Of a DNA stretch of 64,000 nt, positions 40,811 to 49,389 are shown in pieces (positions within the stretch are counted from its first letter, which is position 1; each line of letters opens with the position of its first letter). A model generated the notes under the pieces. That model saw only the letters and a program-made list of their open reading frames with translations, made no database searches and was not told where the DNA came from. The position numbers and the translations under genes are program-made. Source of the stretch: an uncultured Lachnospiraceae bacterium. Lineage in GTDB: Bacteria; Bacillota; Clostridia; Lachnospirales; Lachnospiraceae. Location: NCBI GenBank assembly GCA_947628955.1, contig CANRBX010000008.1, positions 1-64,000 on the forward strand. The letters are read 5' to 3'.

Positions 40811-43447
40811 ATGGCGGAGGCAGAAAAAATACCCCAGAATACAGACCACACCAATCGAAAAAAGGATATAGATATAAGGAGAGACCGGAGCCTGACCGCC
40901 ACGGGAATTGTGATCGTCATTATTATTGTGCTTCTGCTCTCCTCCTTCTATCAGATTACTGCCGTTCTGCGGCAGCGCTCCTTAAGCCGTATGGAGGAAG
41001 GCGTCAATACTGTGATCAATGAAGTCACATCCAAACTTGAACGCGACAGCCGTATCCTGAACGCTACGGCAAACATCATCTCGCAGGCCGACAACTTCGA
41101 CAGGGAAGCGACTCAGGCAATCATGGAGATGGTCTCGCCTCTGCTGGAAACGGCAAGCGTCCAGGTGCTTATGCCGGACGACCAGATCCTTTCCCCGAGC
41201 GGGAGAGTCACCGATGCCGCGGATATCGAGGATCTCTCCTTTGCGGAGGAAGCCGCGCTCGGGGAACATGTCTCCAACCGCGTATACAGTATTAATACCG
41301 GCATTCCCGTTCTGCGGCATTTCGTTCCGATCATCCAGGACGGTAAGACGGCCGCCCTTCTTTACGGTGTCACACGGCTGGATGAGCTGCATCAGAACCT
41401 GAATATTGACAATATCTACAATGCCAGCGCCGATGTCTATATCATCGATACAAAGACAGGAGACTTTATCCTCGACACCAAGCATGACACGCTCGGAAAC
41501 ATTTCGGATTTTGTCTCCACCGAGGCCCATCCGCGAAAGACCAGGGGAAAGCAGGACTGGGATGAGTACACAGAGGATCTGATCAGCCTCGGCACCGGTT
41601 ATGTGATCTTCCGCACACCGGATACCAATGGCTGGGATTACATGTACTATGCACCCGCCGGCATCAATCAGTGGTCCATCGCCGTGGAAGTTCCGGAGAG
41701 CGAGGCATTTGCCAGTGTTCATGCCGTTCAGCGCGTCTGCATCCTTCTCGGCATCCTGATGGCCATCGTCATCATCCTGTATTATCTGTGGGTCAGACAC
41801 AATGCCCGGCAGATCACGGATCTGGCCGTGGAGCAGGCGGTGCTGACGGAAAAGCTGCACAAGGCCGAGGCGGCCGACCGGGCCAAGAGCACGTTTCTCT
41901 CCAACATGTCACACGATATCCGCACGCCGATGAACGCCATCATCGGCTTCACGACACTGGCCCAGACCAGCCTCGACAATCCGGAACGCGCGCAGGAGTA
42001 CCTGAAGAAGATCCTTTCTTCCAGCAATCACCTGCTCTCACTGATCAACGACATCCTTGACATGAGCCGCATTGAGTCCGGCAAGCTGAATATCGAAGAG
42101 AAAGAATGCTCCATCTCGGACATTTTCCGGGATATGCGCAACATCATCCAGACTCAGATGCAGTCGAAGCAGCTCAATTTCTTCATGGACACCGTGGATG
42201 TCATCGATGAGAATATCTACTGCGACAAGCTGCACCTGAATCAGGTTCTGCTGAATCTGCTCTCCAACGCGATCAAGTTCACTCCCCCGGGAGGCACTGT
42301 CGCCCTGACCATCCAGCAGAAGGCCCGGGCGCCCAAGGGCTACGGCTCCTATGAGATCCGCGTCAAGGACACGGGAATCGGCATGAGCGCAGAATTTGCC
42401 AGGCACATTTTTGAGCCGTTCGAGAGAGAGCGCAACACCACCGTCAGCGGCATCCAGGGCACCGGGCTCGGCATGGCGATCACCAAAAACATCATTGACA
42501 CCATGGGCGGCACGATCGAGCTGCACACCGAGCAGGGAAAGGGCACGGAGTTCATCATCTGCCTTGACTTCCGCCTTCAGTCCGAGTCTCAGAAGATAGA
42601 GGTGGTTCAGGAGCTGCAGGGAATGCGCGCGCTCGTGGCAGACGACAGCTTTTCCACCTGCGACAGCGTTACCAGGATGCTCCGGCAGATCGGCATGCGC
42701 CCCGAATGGGTGCTGCACGGCAAGGAGGCCGTCCTGCACGCCAGGCAGGCATACGAGCTCGGAGACGAGTACCGCGCCTATATCATAGACTGGCTGCTGC
42801 CCGATCTGAACGGCCTGGAGGTCGTGCGGCAGATCCGCGCCATCATCGGGGACAGCACGCCCATCATCATCGTGACTGCCTACGACTGGACGCCGTTTGA
42901 GGACGAGGGACGCGCGGCCGGAGTGACCGCGTTCTGCAGCAAGCCGATCTTCCTCTCCGAGCTGCGTGACCTTCTGATCGCCTCCACCGGCGAACCCGTC
43001 CGTTCACAGCAGACGGCCCCCGTCATACCCGATATCTCCGGATCCCTGCAGGGCACACGCCTGCTGCTGACAGAGGATAACGAGCTGAACCGTGAGATCG
43101 CCGAGGCCCTGCTCACAGCCAGCGGCTTCATCGTAGAAAGCGCGGAAGACGGCATTGTCGCCGTAGAAAAAGTAAAGAACTCTGCTCCCGGCTACTACGC
43201 CCTTATCCTCATGGACGTCCAGATGCCGCGGATGAACGGCTACGAGGCCACGCGGGCGATCCGTGCGCTGGACGACCCGGCGCTGGCCGGCATCCCGATC
43301 ATTGCAATGACCGCAAACGCATTCGAGGAAGACCGCCGGCAGGCGCTGGACAGCGGCATGAACGCGCACATCGCAAAGCCGATCGACGTCAAAAAGCTGC
43401 TGAATGTCATCACAGGCATCCTGAACAGAGAACCGGATCCCCAGTAA
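40811..43447 (+). CDS. Hybrid sensor histidine kinase with two receiver domains
   Basis: 878 residues. TM1 ~32-50, extracytoplasmic Cache-like sensor ~55-300, TM2 ~308-328. A short linker leads to HisKA (FLSNMSHDIRTPMNAIIGF, phosphorylatable His368), HATPase (N box LNLLSNAIKF, G boxes DTGIGMS and GTGLGMA; ~470-590), receiver 1 (~604-725, Asp660 in YIIDWLLPD) and receiver 2 (~749-870, Asp802 in LILMDVQMP). No separate output regulator follows, so signalling is likely through phosphotransfer elsewhere. GGGAGG precedes the ATG by 8 nt. An extended -10 TGATATAAT lies at 40740-40748. Confidence 0.92.
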   Translation: MAEAEKIPQNTDHTNRKKDIDIRRDRSLTATGIVIVIIIVLLLSSFYQITAVLRQRSLSRMEEGVNTVINEVTSKLERDSRILNATANIISQADNFDREATQAIMEMVSPLLETASVQVLMPDDQILSPSGRVTDAADIEDLSFAEEAALGEHVSNRVYSINTGIPVLRHFVPIIQDGKTAALLYGVTRLDELHQNLNIDNIYNASADVYIIDTKTGDFILDTKHDTLGNISDFVSTEAHPRKTRGKQDWDEYTEDLISLGTGYVIFRTPDTNGWDYMYYAPAGINQWSIAVEVPESEAFASVHAVQRVCILLGILMAIVIILYYLWVRHNARQITDLAVEQAVLTEKLHKAEAADRAKSTFLSNMSHDIRTPMNAIIGFTTLAQTSLDNPERAQEYLKKILSSSNHLLSLINDILDMSRIESGKLNIEEKECSISDIFRDMRNIIQTQMQSKQLNFFMDTVDVIDENIYCDKLHLNQVLLNLLSNAIKFTPPGGTVALTIQQKARAPKGYGSYEIRVKDTGIGMSAEFARHIFEPFERERNTTVSGIQGTGLGMAITKNIIDTMGGTIELHTEQGKGTEFIICLDFRLQSESQKIEVVQELQGMRALVADDSFSTCDSVTRMLRQIGMRPEWVLHGKEAVLHARQAYELGDEYRAYIIDWLLPDLNGLEVVRQIRAIIGDSTPIIIVTAYDWTPFEDEGRAAGVTAFCSKPIFLSELRDLLIASTGEPVRSQQTAPVIPDISGSLQGTRLLLTEDNELNREIAEALLTASGFIVESAEDGIVAVEKVKNSAPGYYALILMDVQMPRMNGYEATRAIRALDDPALAGIPIIAMTANAFEEDRRQALDSGMNAHIAKPIDVKKLLNVITGILNREPDPQ

Positions 43448-43451
43448 ACTT

Positions 43452-43467
43452 CCCGCCCGCGGGCGGG
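43452..43467. terminator. Palindrome between kinase and GNAT genes
   Basis: CCCGCCCGCGGGCGGG, perfect 16-bp palindrome followed by TCTTCACC. It is at best a weak terminator 5 bp after the kinase stop. Confidence 0.4.
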
Positions 43468-43497
43468 TCTTCACCATAAAAATTCCATGGAGTGCTT

Positions 43498-44325
43498 ATG
43501 AGCGATACATCCTATGATACCTCTTACATCAGGTTAATTGAAGAAATTTCACTGAATGCATGGCCGTCCCACAAGATGGAGCTGTATGACGGATGGCTGA
43601 TCCGTTTCTCGCACAACTATACGCACCGCACCAACAGCGTGACACAGGTGAGCGCTTCTTTAATCCCTGTGGAGGAGAAGATCGCGTACTGCGAGAAAAT
43701 CTATGAGAACTATCATACGCCGTCCATCTTCAAGATCAGCCCCCTGATCGACCCCGGTTTTGACCGCCTGCTCGAGCAGAAGGGCTATGAGATCCAGCAT
43801 ACGACACAGGTCATGATCATGGATTTCCATGATTTCAGGCCGAGTCCCGCAATATCCGCAGAGTATGAATACTATGGCAGAAACTCCGGTCTTCCCTCCT
43901 TCGTGGTATATCCAGGCGAAGTGATCGTGCAGCTGCGCGACCGTATCACAGAGGAATGGATCCACGCGCTCTTCCGCCTGAACGGAACGACAAACCCCAC
44001 CCTGCGGCGTATCGTCCCCTCCATGTTCAAGGCGATCCCGAAGGAGACCATCGTCGCAAGTATCGAGATCGACGGGCGCATGGTGGCCTCCGGCCTCGGC
44101 ATCATGGACCGCGGCCATGTCGGCATCTATGCGATCTACGTGGACGCAAGCTGCCGCCGCAAGGGCTTTGCCCGCGGTATCTGCAGCACGATACTGACAG
44201 AGGCCCGGAAAAAGGGCGCCACGCGCGCCTACCTGCAGGTCGTGCAGGGAAATACATTCGCGCAAAAGCTCTATTCCTCGCTCGGGTTCACAGACCTGTA
44301 TACCTACTGGTTCCGGGTAAAATGA
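43498..44325 (+). CDS. GNAT-family N-acetyltransferase
   Basis: 275 residues. The C-terminal half has the acetyl-CoA motif region (IYAIYVDASCRRKGFARGICSTIL, with the RxxGxx[GA]-like RRKGFA) and QVVQGNTFAQKLYSSLGF. The N-terminal half (AWPSHKMELYDGWLIRFSHNYTHRTNSV) matches a Firmicute GNAT subgroup of unknown substrate. GGAG lies 5 nt before the ATG at 43498; a GTG two codons upstream is less likely. It follows the hybrid kinase by 50 bp and is probably cotranscribed. Confidence 0.8.
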   Translation: MSDTSYDTSYIRLIEEISLNAWPSHKMELYDGWLIRFSHNYTHRTNSVTQVSASLIPVEEKIAYCEKIYENYHTPSIFKISPLIDPGFDRLLEQKGYEIQHTTQVMIMDFHDFRPSPAISAEYEYYGRNSGLPSFVVYPGEVIVQLRDRITEEWIHALFRLNGTTNPTLRRIVPSMFKAIPKETIVASIEIDGRMVASGLGIMDRGHVGIYAIYVDASCRRKGFARGICSTILTEARKKGATRAYLQVVQGNTFAQKLYSSLGFTDLYTYWFRVK

Positions 44326-44331
44326 GCGCTC

Positions 44332-44343
44332 CGCCGCGCGGCG
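44332..44343. terminator. Palindrome between convergent GNAT and FHA genes
   Basis: CGCCGCGCGGCG, 12-bp perfect palindrome filling the 19-bp gap between convergent stop codons. Confidence 0.35.
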
Positions 44344-44344
44344 T

Positions 44345-45733
44345 TCACTGTGAGACCGCCCGGTATTCTATCTCGGCAAAGGCAACCGTGTCCCCCTGCC
44401 TGACCTGGCAGTGCTCCCGGGGATTCAGCCTCCTTCCATTCAGAAACGTCCCGTTCCTGCTGTTCAGGTCTCTGATGTAGCAGACCCCGTCCCGGCATTC
44501 CAGCCGGGCATGTCTGCGGCTGACCGTGGGTGAATCCAGTATTACATCGGATTCACCCTTTATTTTTCCGATACAGACCGGATCCGGTCCGGCCACGATG
44601 TCCGGCCCGCTCCCGCCCGCACTGCCCCCGCGGATACAGACCAGGCGCAGGCCGTACTGCTCTTCCCCCGGCGTCAGACACTGCGTCTTTGCTATCTCCG
44701 CCGCAGGCTCCCGGAAATCATACATTTCTTCCTGAAGCAGGCGGTACATCTCCTCATCCTCTTCCTCGTCCGCCAGGCGGCTCTCCTTTTTCTTCTCCCT
44801 CGACGACCGCAGAAACCTGTTTGCCAGAATCTCCACGGATATCAGCAGGAAAAAAATCCCTCCCGCCTCCGTCACAGTAAGAAATTCCAGATAAAATATG
44901 AGTTCCAGCACCACAAGAAAAAACAGTCCCGAGATCAGCACCGCCGGATGGATCAGCGCGAACAGCCTGTCCACTCTCCCGGGCAGGCGCTGCTTTCTGT
45001 CCTCACGCTTTCTTTCCTCACGCTTTTCCGTCCTTTCCCGGCTTCTTCTCTCAAAGTGCGTCACCGGGCAGGATTCCTGCCATTCGCCTGCCCAGGATTC
45101 TTCCTGCGCCCCGCTCTCCGGGCCTGTGCCCGGATCGGGGGCTCTTCCGGCTACCGCATCCATATCCGCTGCCGCAGCCTCCCTGTCCCCGCAGCAGCAC
45201 ATCTCCAGGATCCCCTGCAGGATTCGATGCAGGCTGCCGTTTCCCTCCGCGGCCTTCTGATAAAATCCATAGCCGGCGGCAACTGCTCCCTGATCCCTGT
45301 GGTCCAGACGCTTCAAAATAAATTCTGCCAGGACGCTGACCGGCGAAACCGCTTCCTCCGAGGGAAAATAGCAGAACTGCACCTTGTGCTGTTCCGGATC
45401 TACATAGAGAAACTCCGGGTCAAAGATAAGCTGTGCCGGATCGAGCAGAAATCTCTGCAGCGCCTCAAGCACATCGCAGATCGCCCTGAACAGGAACAGA
45501 ATATCCTCGCAGCCCATCGTCCTCTTCTCATACAGCGCCGCAAGCGGCTGCCTCGAGGTAATCTCATAGTGGAAATAGAGGATCCCGTTCATTCTGGCGC
45601 TGTGCATGGGCAGAAGCCCCGGAATCTCATTCTGCTCCGCCATTCTGAGGCGGAAATCCTCCGCCTCCAGGTCATCCGAAGCCTCCAGGATCAGATAGTT
45701 ATTCTGCAGATCTCTTCTATACTCAGCCTTCAC
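44345..45733 (-). CDS. FHA-domain membrane protein of the Tad locus
   Basis: 462 residues. The N-terminal ~200 residues match the DUF6382-type domain found beside Flp/Tad genes in Clostridia. A basic stretch (~225-245) precedes two hydrophobic helices (~255-280, 285-305). An acidic linker leads to a C-terminal FHA phosphothreonine-binding domain (~385-455) with IGK...SPTVSRRHARLE...DLNSRNGTFLNG. It starts with GTG inside GTGA, overlapping the preceding stop by 4 bp, after GGAGG. It is the last gene of the pilus operon and may link pilus assembly to Ser/Thr phosphorylation. Confidence 0.8.
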   Translation of the reverse strand: MKAEYRRDLQNNYLILEASDDLEAEDFRLRMAEQNEIPGLLPMHSARMNGILYFHYEITSRQPLAALYEKRTMGCEDILFLFRAICDVLEALQRFLLDPAQLIFDPEFLYVDPEQHKVQFCYFPSEEAVSPVSVLAEFILKRLDHRDQGAVAAGYGFYQKAAEGNGSLHRILQGILEMCCCGDREAAAADMDAVAGRAPDPGTGPESGAQEESWAGEWQESCPVTHFERRSRERTEKREERKREDRKQRLPGRVDRLFALIHPAVLISGLFFLVVLELIFYLEFLTVTEAGGIFFLLISVEILANRFLRSSREKKKESRLADEEEDEEMYRLLQEEMYDFREPAAEIAKTQCLTPGEEQYGLRLVCIRGGSAGGSGPDIVAGPDPVCIGKIKGESDVILDSPTVSRRHARLECRDGVCYIRDLNSRNGTFLNGRRLNPREHCQVRQGDTVAFAEIEYRAVSQ

Positions 45734-46164
45734 TTTTCCCCTCCGGTCAGCAGCTCTCCCGCTCCTTTTATCTTTCTTATCATGTCCGCCGGATCCTGTA
45801 TCCTGCTGGTCCAGGATCTGCTGATCCTGAGGGAGCCGCCGGAGAAATAGCGGGCCGCAAATCCGGGCAGCGGGTACTCCATGCTCCAGACGGCTGTCAC
45901 CTCTTTTTCTCCCGCTGAGACATTTCCGCTCAGGCTTCGGCTCCCGAGAAACCGCCCCTTCCGGATCTGCCCGGACGCCGCGGACACCGCCTCCTTCCGC
46001 TCAGCCTCCGTCGCAAAGCCGCTTCCCGCCAGCGCCGTCTCGCAGACCATGCTCTGGAGCACGGCGCGGTCATGGATAAAAAAGATACACAAAAGCAGCG
46101 AGGCAAGCACCAGGATCGTCACGGATACCACAACGGCCGCCTCAACCGTATAGCTTCCCTTCAT
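45730..46164 (-). CDS. TadE-like pseudopilin
   Basis: 144 residues beginning KGSYTVEAAVVVSVTILVLASLLLCIFF. That is a short basic head, the conserved Glu five residues into the hydrophobic helix and a long transmembrane segment, as in TadE/TadF proteins. The rest is extracytoplasmic. The start is set at ATG 46164 (AGGAG 11 nt upstream). An ATG at 46293 after GGGAGG would add a 43-residue charged leader and overlap the preceding gene slightly; both are possible. Confidence 0.7.
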   Translation of the reverse strand: MKGSYTVEAAVVVSVTILVLASLLLCIFFIHDRAVLQSMVCETALAGSGFATEAERKEAVSAASGQIRKGRFLGSRSLSGNVSAGEKEVTAVWSMEYPLPGFAARYFSGGSLRISRSWTSRIQDPADMIRKIKGAGELLTGGEK

Positions 46165-46297
46165 GCTGCCGCTTTCTCCTATTTTCCTGCCATCCTCACT
46201 TTTTTCACCCCTCTCTTCCTTCTCTCTTTTGTCCCCTTCCACCCAGTGCTCCCTCCTGCGCGCATGGCAGGGCGCGGGATCCTTCTTTTTCATGGCA

Positions 46298-46720
46298 TTA
46301 CACACCTCCCGCCCATTGTATCACTACTCCGAGGAACAGAAACGGCACCAGCGGTATCTCCTTCCTGCGGCTTACCCTCCTGGAGAGCAGAAGGAGCACC
46401 GCGATCAACCCGGAAAGGCACAGTGCGATCATAAGGGCCGACAGGCAGGGCCACACTCCCAGAGATATCCCGCAGCACAGAATAAGAATGCTGTCTCCAT
46501 ACCCCAGGCCCTCCCGGCTCAGCCACGATACCAGGAGGCAGCATGCCCCGGGAAAAAGGCCGGATATCAGCCCGGCAGGCATGGCCGTACCCTCGATCAG
46601 ATGCCCGAGCAGGGCCGATAAGAAATAGCCTGCCGCAACCACCTTGTAAACTCTGCGGCATTTCAGGTCTGTGACAGAGCAGGCCAGCAGGGCCGCCCCC
46701 GTCAGTAAATACTGGTACAT
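46298..46720 (-). CDS. A24 prepilin peptidase, second copy in the locus
   Basis: 140-residue TadV/CpaA-type aspartyl protease that trims pilin leaders at the membrane. The two catalytic aspartates are in CSVTDLKCRRV and the GxGD-type motif GLGYGDSIL. Four hydrophobic segments are visible. AAGGAGGAAG precedes the ATG at 46720. Another A24 peptidase opens the operon (53898-54416). Confidence 0.82.
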   Translation of the reverse strand: MYQYLLTGAALLACSVTDLKCRRVYKVVAAGYFLSALLGHLIEGTAMPAGLISGLFPGACCLLVSWLSREGLGYGDSILILCCGISLGVWPCLSALMIALCLSGLIAVLLLLSRRVSRRKEIPLVPFLFLGVVIQWAGGV

Positions 46721-46733
46721 TTCCGCTTCCTCC

Positions 46734-47648
46734 TTATTCCTGTTTTCCGCATTTCGAGCACGCCCGCATGCCTCCAAGCTCATCCCGCGCCACCTGGCGC
46801 ACCGTTCTTTTCAGGCCGCTGCAGGAGAGGCTGTTGTGGCAGCGGTCTCCCTCACTGGTGACATACACCAGATCGCCGGCCGCAGCGCCGCCGCACCGCT
46901 CACAGTCATGATATTTTCCCCCGCTGTTATTCCTCAGATATTTCAGTTCGGACTTCTCCGCCTCCCGGATCGAGAGCCTCAGATGCGTGCAGTCCGGGTT
47001 CTCGTGGTAGACGGTTCCCGTCTCGGTCACATAAACGTACGCCCCGTCCGCATTTCCTTCCCCGTCCGCTCCGTCTCCGCCCGCGCTGCGCCCGGTCCAG
47101 GCCCGCACCCGCGCGCGCTGCAGGAAAAAATTTCCCGGCAGCTTCACCACATTCACCGGGGAGCGGATCTGGTAGGTCAGCACCAGATCGACGATCTCAT
47201 CCCCCTGAAGCACAGACGAGAGCAACATATTCACATTTCTGACCGCCGACGTATCCTTCACCTGGGATACGACCCGCCGCTGCGCATAAGCGGCCGAAAG
47301 AGCGGTCACCGCCATCTCCGGCACCGCGCCCGTATCGCCTCCAAAGCGCTTCGCATAAGCTGCGGCCGCCATCGATCTTCCGGTCTCAGACAGAGAGGCC
47401 CCGAACCGTACGGCCGTGTCCATCGCATTCCCGTACTGCATCGCCGCGATCATGGCAAACAGAAACATGGGAAGCACGACCGCGGCCTCCAGCGTCAGCG
47501 CCGCGTGAAGCGGGGCAGAAAAGAATGCTCTTATACCCCTCTCTTTTTCGGGCCGGTTGGGGGGAGAGATTTTTACCTTTCTTTCTTGATTTATTTTTGG
47601 TATGATCATGAGAAAATTTTTATCACCCTTGTCAGAATATAAGAGCAC
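46734..47648 (-). CDS. TadE-like pseudopilin carrying two CxxC extracellular modules
   Basis: 304 residues. A basic N-terminus leads to the pseudopilin helix LTLEAAVVLPMFLFAMIAAM (~50-70), then a ~130-residue TadE-type body. The C-terminal ~95 residues hold two tandem modules of the form Y-V-T-x-x-G-x-x-x-H...C..L...C-x-x-C: VYHENPDCTHL...CERCGG and RCHNSLSCSGL...CSKCGK. Such modules are seen in secreted Firmicute proteins and may bind metal. The start is GTG at 47648 after GGGGTGG; an ATG at 47609 has no ribosome site. Confidence 0.72.
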   Translation of the reverse strand: MLLYSDKGDKNFLMIIPKINQERKVKISPPNRPEKERGIRAFFSAPLHAALTLEAAVVLPMFLFAMIAAMQYGNAMDTAVRFGASLSETGRSMAAAAYAKRFGGDTGAVPEMAVTALSAAYAQRRVVSQVKDTSAVRNVNMLLSSVLQGDEIVDLVLTYQIRSPVNVVKLPGNFFLQRARVRAWTGRSAGGDGADGEGNADGAYVYVTETGTVYHENPDCTHLRLSIREAEKSELKYLRNNSGGKYHDCERCGGAAAGDLVYVTSEGDRCHNSLSCSGLKRTVRQVARDELGGMRACSKCGKQE

Positions 47649-47668
47649 TCGTTTCCACCCCGCTTTCT

Positions 47669-49186
47669 CTAATACGCAATGCTTCCTTCCTGTTCCATTC
47701 TGATCCCTTTCTGCCGCCCTCCGAAGACTGCCCGGGGCAGCCCCGCAAACACCGGCCTGCAGTTCCAGCTCGTCCTGCTCTTCAAAGCGACGACACAGTT
47801 GTTTGCCAGAAATGTTCTGCTTTCCTCTTCCTCGCGCAGCTCTGCCTGGATCATGTCCAGGGCCCGCATTTTCTGGCTGCCCAGCGATCCGAGATTCAGC
47901 AGGATCCTCAGATAGTCTCTGTATCTCAGCCCCTGTCCGCTCCCCTGCCCGCCCTGTCTGAGCACCTCTGTGATCCTGCCGAGATTCTCAAGCGACAGCA
48001 TCCACGACGACGCGTCCTTGAACAGCGGCACCTTTCCCCCGTCGAGCAGGAGCCTCACGTCGATCAGGCTTTCCCCGTAGGCCCAGGCAAGCAGCAGCGC
48101 ATGTCTGGTAGCCTCTGTCAGCGGCGGGATCCCCAGAAAGCCTGTAAGCGTCAGCGCCAGCCCTGCCGTCTGTGACGAGATCCCCGGATCCTGCAGGCAG
48201 TACAGATAATTCATGCCCTCCCGGATCAGCAGCAGCCGGTTCACAACATACTGCAGATTTTTCCGGTCCGTATTCCTGCCGCCGAGAATGTACTCGATCT
48301 GATAGTCGGGCGTCCCTCCGGCCGCATCGTCCAGATAGCCGCGAAAATGCTCCAGCAGATACTCCCGGAAAAGTGCGTTTGAAACCGCGCCGCCGTGCTT
48401 CTTTTCCGCCCTCAGGTTTCCCCTGCGCGGGCTGTTCCGCGAAGGGAGATCCCACACCCGGATCTTCTTGCCGGAAATCTCCTTATCCCAGGTGACAATT
48501 TCGAGCGTGCTCCTTTTCCTCAGCTTTCTGATCTCATCCAGAGGATTTTTTATGGCCTGCAGAAGCCCTCCCGCGGCGCCGTCCGCAGCCGCCTGCGCCT
48601 CCAGATCCGCATATCTCTGATTCTTCTCTTCCTCCAGGCCCTCAATCCGGCTGTCGTTCTGCTCCAGGCTCTGCCGGTATTTTCCTTCCCAGCTTCTGAC
48701 CGCCTCCGCGTCTTTCGTGTATTCCAGCAGCTTTTCCGCCGCGCCTGCAGCTGCCGAAGCTTTCATATACGCCACTGCCTGCTGATAAAAGGGCTCCCCC
48801 TTCTCATCCGTCAGCAGAGTGTAGCCCAGTATCCTGCTGTCTGTAAGCTCCAGTCTCCAGGGGTCGAAGCACCCCGCCGAAAAAAGCTCCTTTCTCGGGT
48901 CTGCGTTGTAGGAAATATACTCCTGCAGCCGTTCATTGATTTTTCCGGTGCTGAAGGAACCGTTTCCATACGATCCGTCGACCGAAAAGATCCCGTACCT
49001 TTCCAGCAGCTCCTTCTCAAATTCTCCCAGCAGCGAGAAATTTCCCATACCCGTTATGCCGGCGGCCTGCGCTTTCGCCCCCTGGACTCTGGCGGATTCA
49101 ACCGCTGCACAGATCAGGGAAAGGAACAATATGCACGCCAGACTCAGGAATACCGTAATCGAACCTTTCAGCCTGTATCTGTCCAT
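47669..49186 (-). CDS. DUF5702-like surface protein of the Tad locus
   Basis: 505 residues. The N-terminus MDRYRLKGSITVFLSLACILFLSLICAAVESARVQGA is a pseudopilin-like head (KGSITVFL..., one transmembrane helix, then ESAR) typical of DUF5702 proteins in Clostridial Tad loci. The remaining ~460 residues are extracytoplasmic, largely helical, with a coiled segment ~165-200 (EQNDSRIEGLEEEKNQRYADLEAQ region). AAGGAG precedes the ATG. The role is unknown; possibly a minor pilin or scaffold. Confidence 0.75.
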   Translation of the reverse strand: MDRYRLKGSITVFLSLACILFLSLICAAVESARVQGAKAQAAGITGMGNFSLLGEFEKELLERYGIFSVDGSYGNGSFSTGKINERLQEYISYNADPRKELFSAGCFDPWRLELTDSRILGYTLLTDEKGEPFYQQAVAYMKASAAAGAAEKLLEYTKDAEAVRSWEGKYRQSLEQNDSRIEGLEEEKNQRYADLEAQAAADGAAGGLLQAIKNPLDEIRKLRKRSTLEIVTWDKEISGKKIRVWDLPSRNSPRRGNLRAEKKHGGAVSNALFREYLLEHFRGYLDDAAGGTPDYQIEYILGGRNTDRKNLQYVVNRLLLIREGMNYLYCLQDPGISSQTAGLALTLTGFLGIPPLTEATRHALLLAWAYGESLIDVRLLLDGGKVPLFKDASSWMLSLENLGRITEVLRQGGQGSGQGLRYRDYLRILLNLGSLGSQKMRALDMIQAELREEEESRTFLANNCVVALKSRTSWNCRPVFAGLPRAVFGGRQKGIRMEQEGSIAY

Positions 49187-49195
49187 TGGCTCTCC

Positions 49196-49363
49196 TTACA
49201 CACTGTTGCCCTGACTCACGATCTTTTTGAAAATGCTGTTGACCAGACTGGTCAGCTGACTTTTGAAGATCAGCACGAGGCTGATCAGTACGACGAGGAT
49301 CAGAATGATCTCAACTACGCCCACTCCTTCCTCTTCTCTGATAAATGCTTTCAGATGACTCAA
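49196..49363 (-). CDS. Flp-family type IVb pilin, TTG start
   Basis: 55 residues, shorter than usual ORF cutoffs. The frame holds EEEGVGVVEIILILVVLISL, a class III prepilin site (Gly-Val before the hydrophobic helix with Glu at +5) followed by a ~20-residue transmembrane/assembly helix and a short tail. There is no ATG in the head; AGGAGG lies 6 nt before TTG at 49361-49363, so TTG is taken as the start. It lies between tadC and the DUF5702 gene (9 bp gap). It should be the major pilin of this locus, cleaved by one of the two A24 peptidases. Confidence 0.82.
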   Translation of the reverse strand: MSHLKAFIREEEGVGVVEIILILVVLISLVLIFKSQLTSLVNSIFKKIVSQGNSV

Positions 49364-49389
49364 TTTCTCCCTCCTTTCCGGACGCCGTA

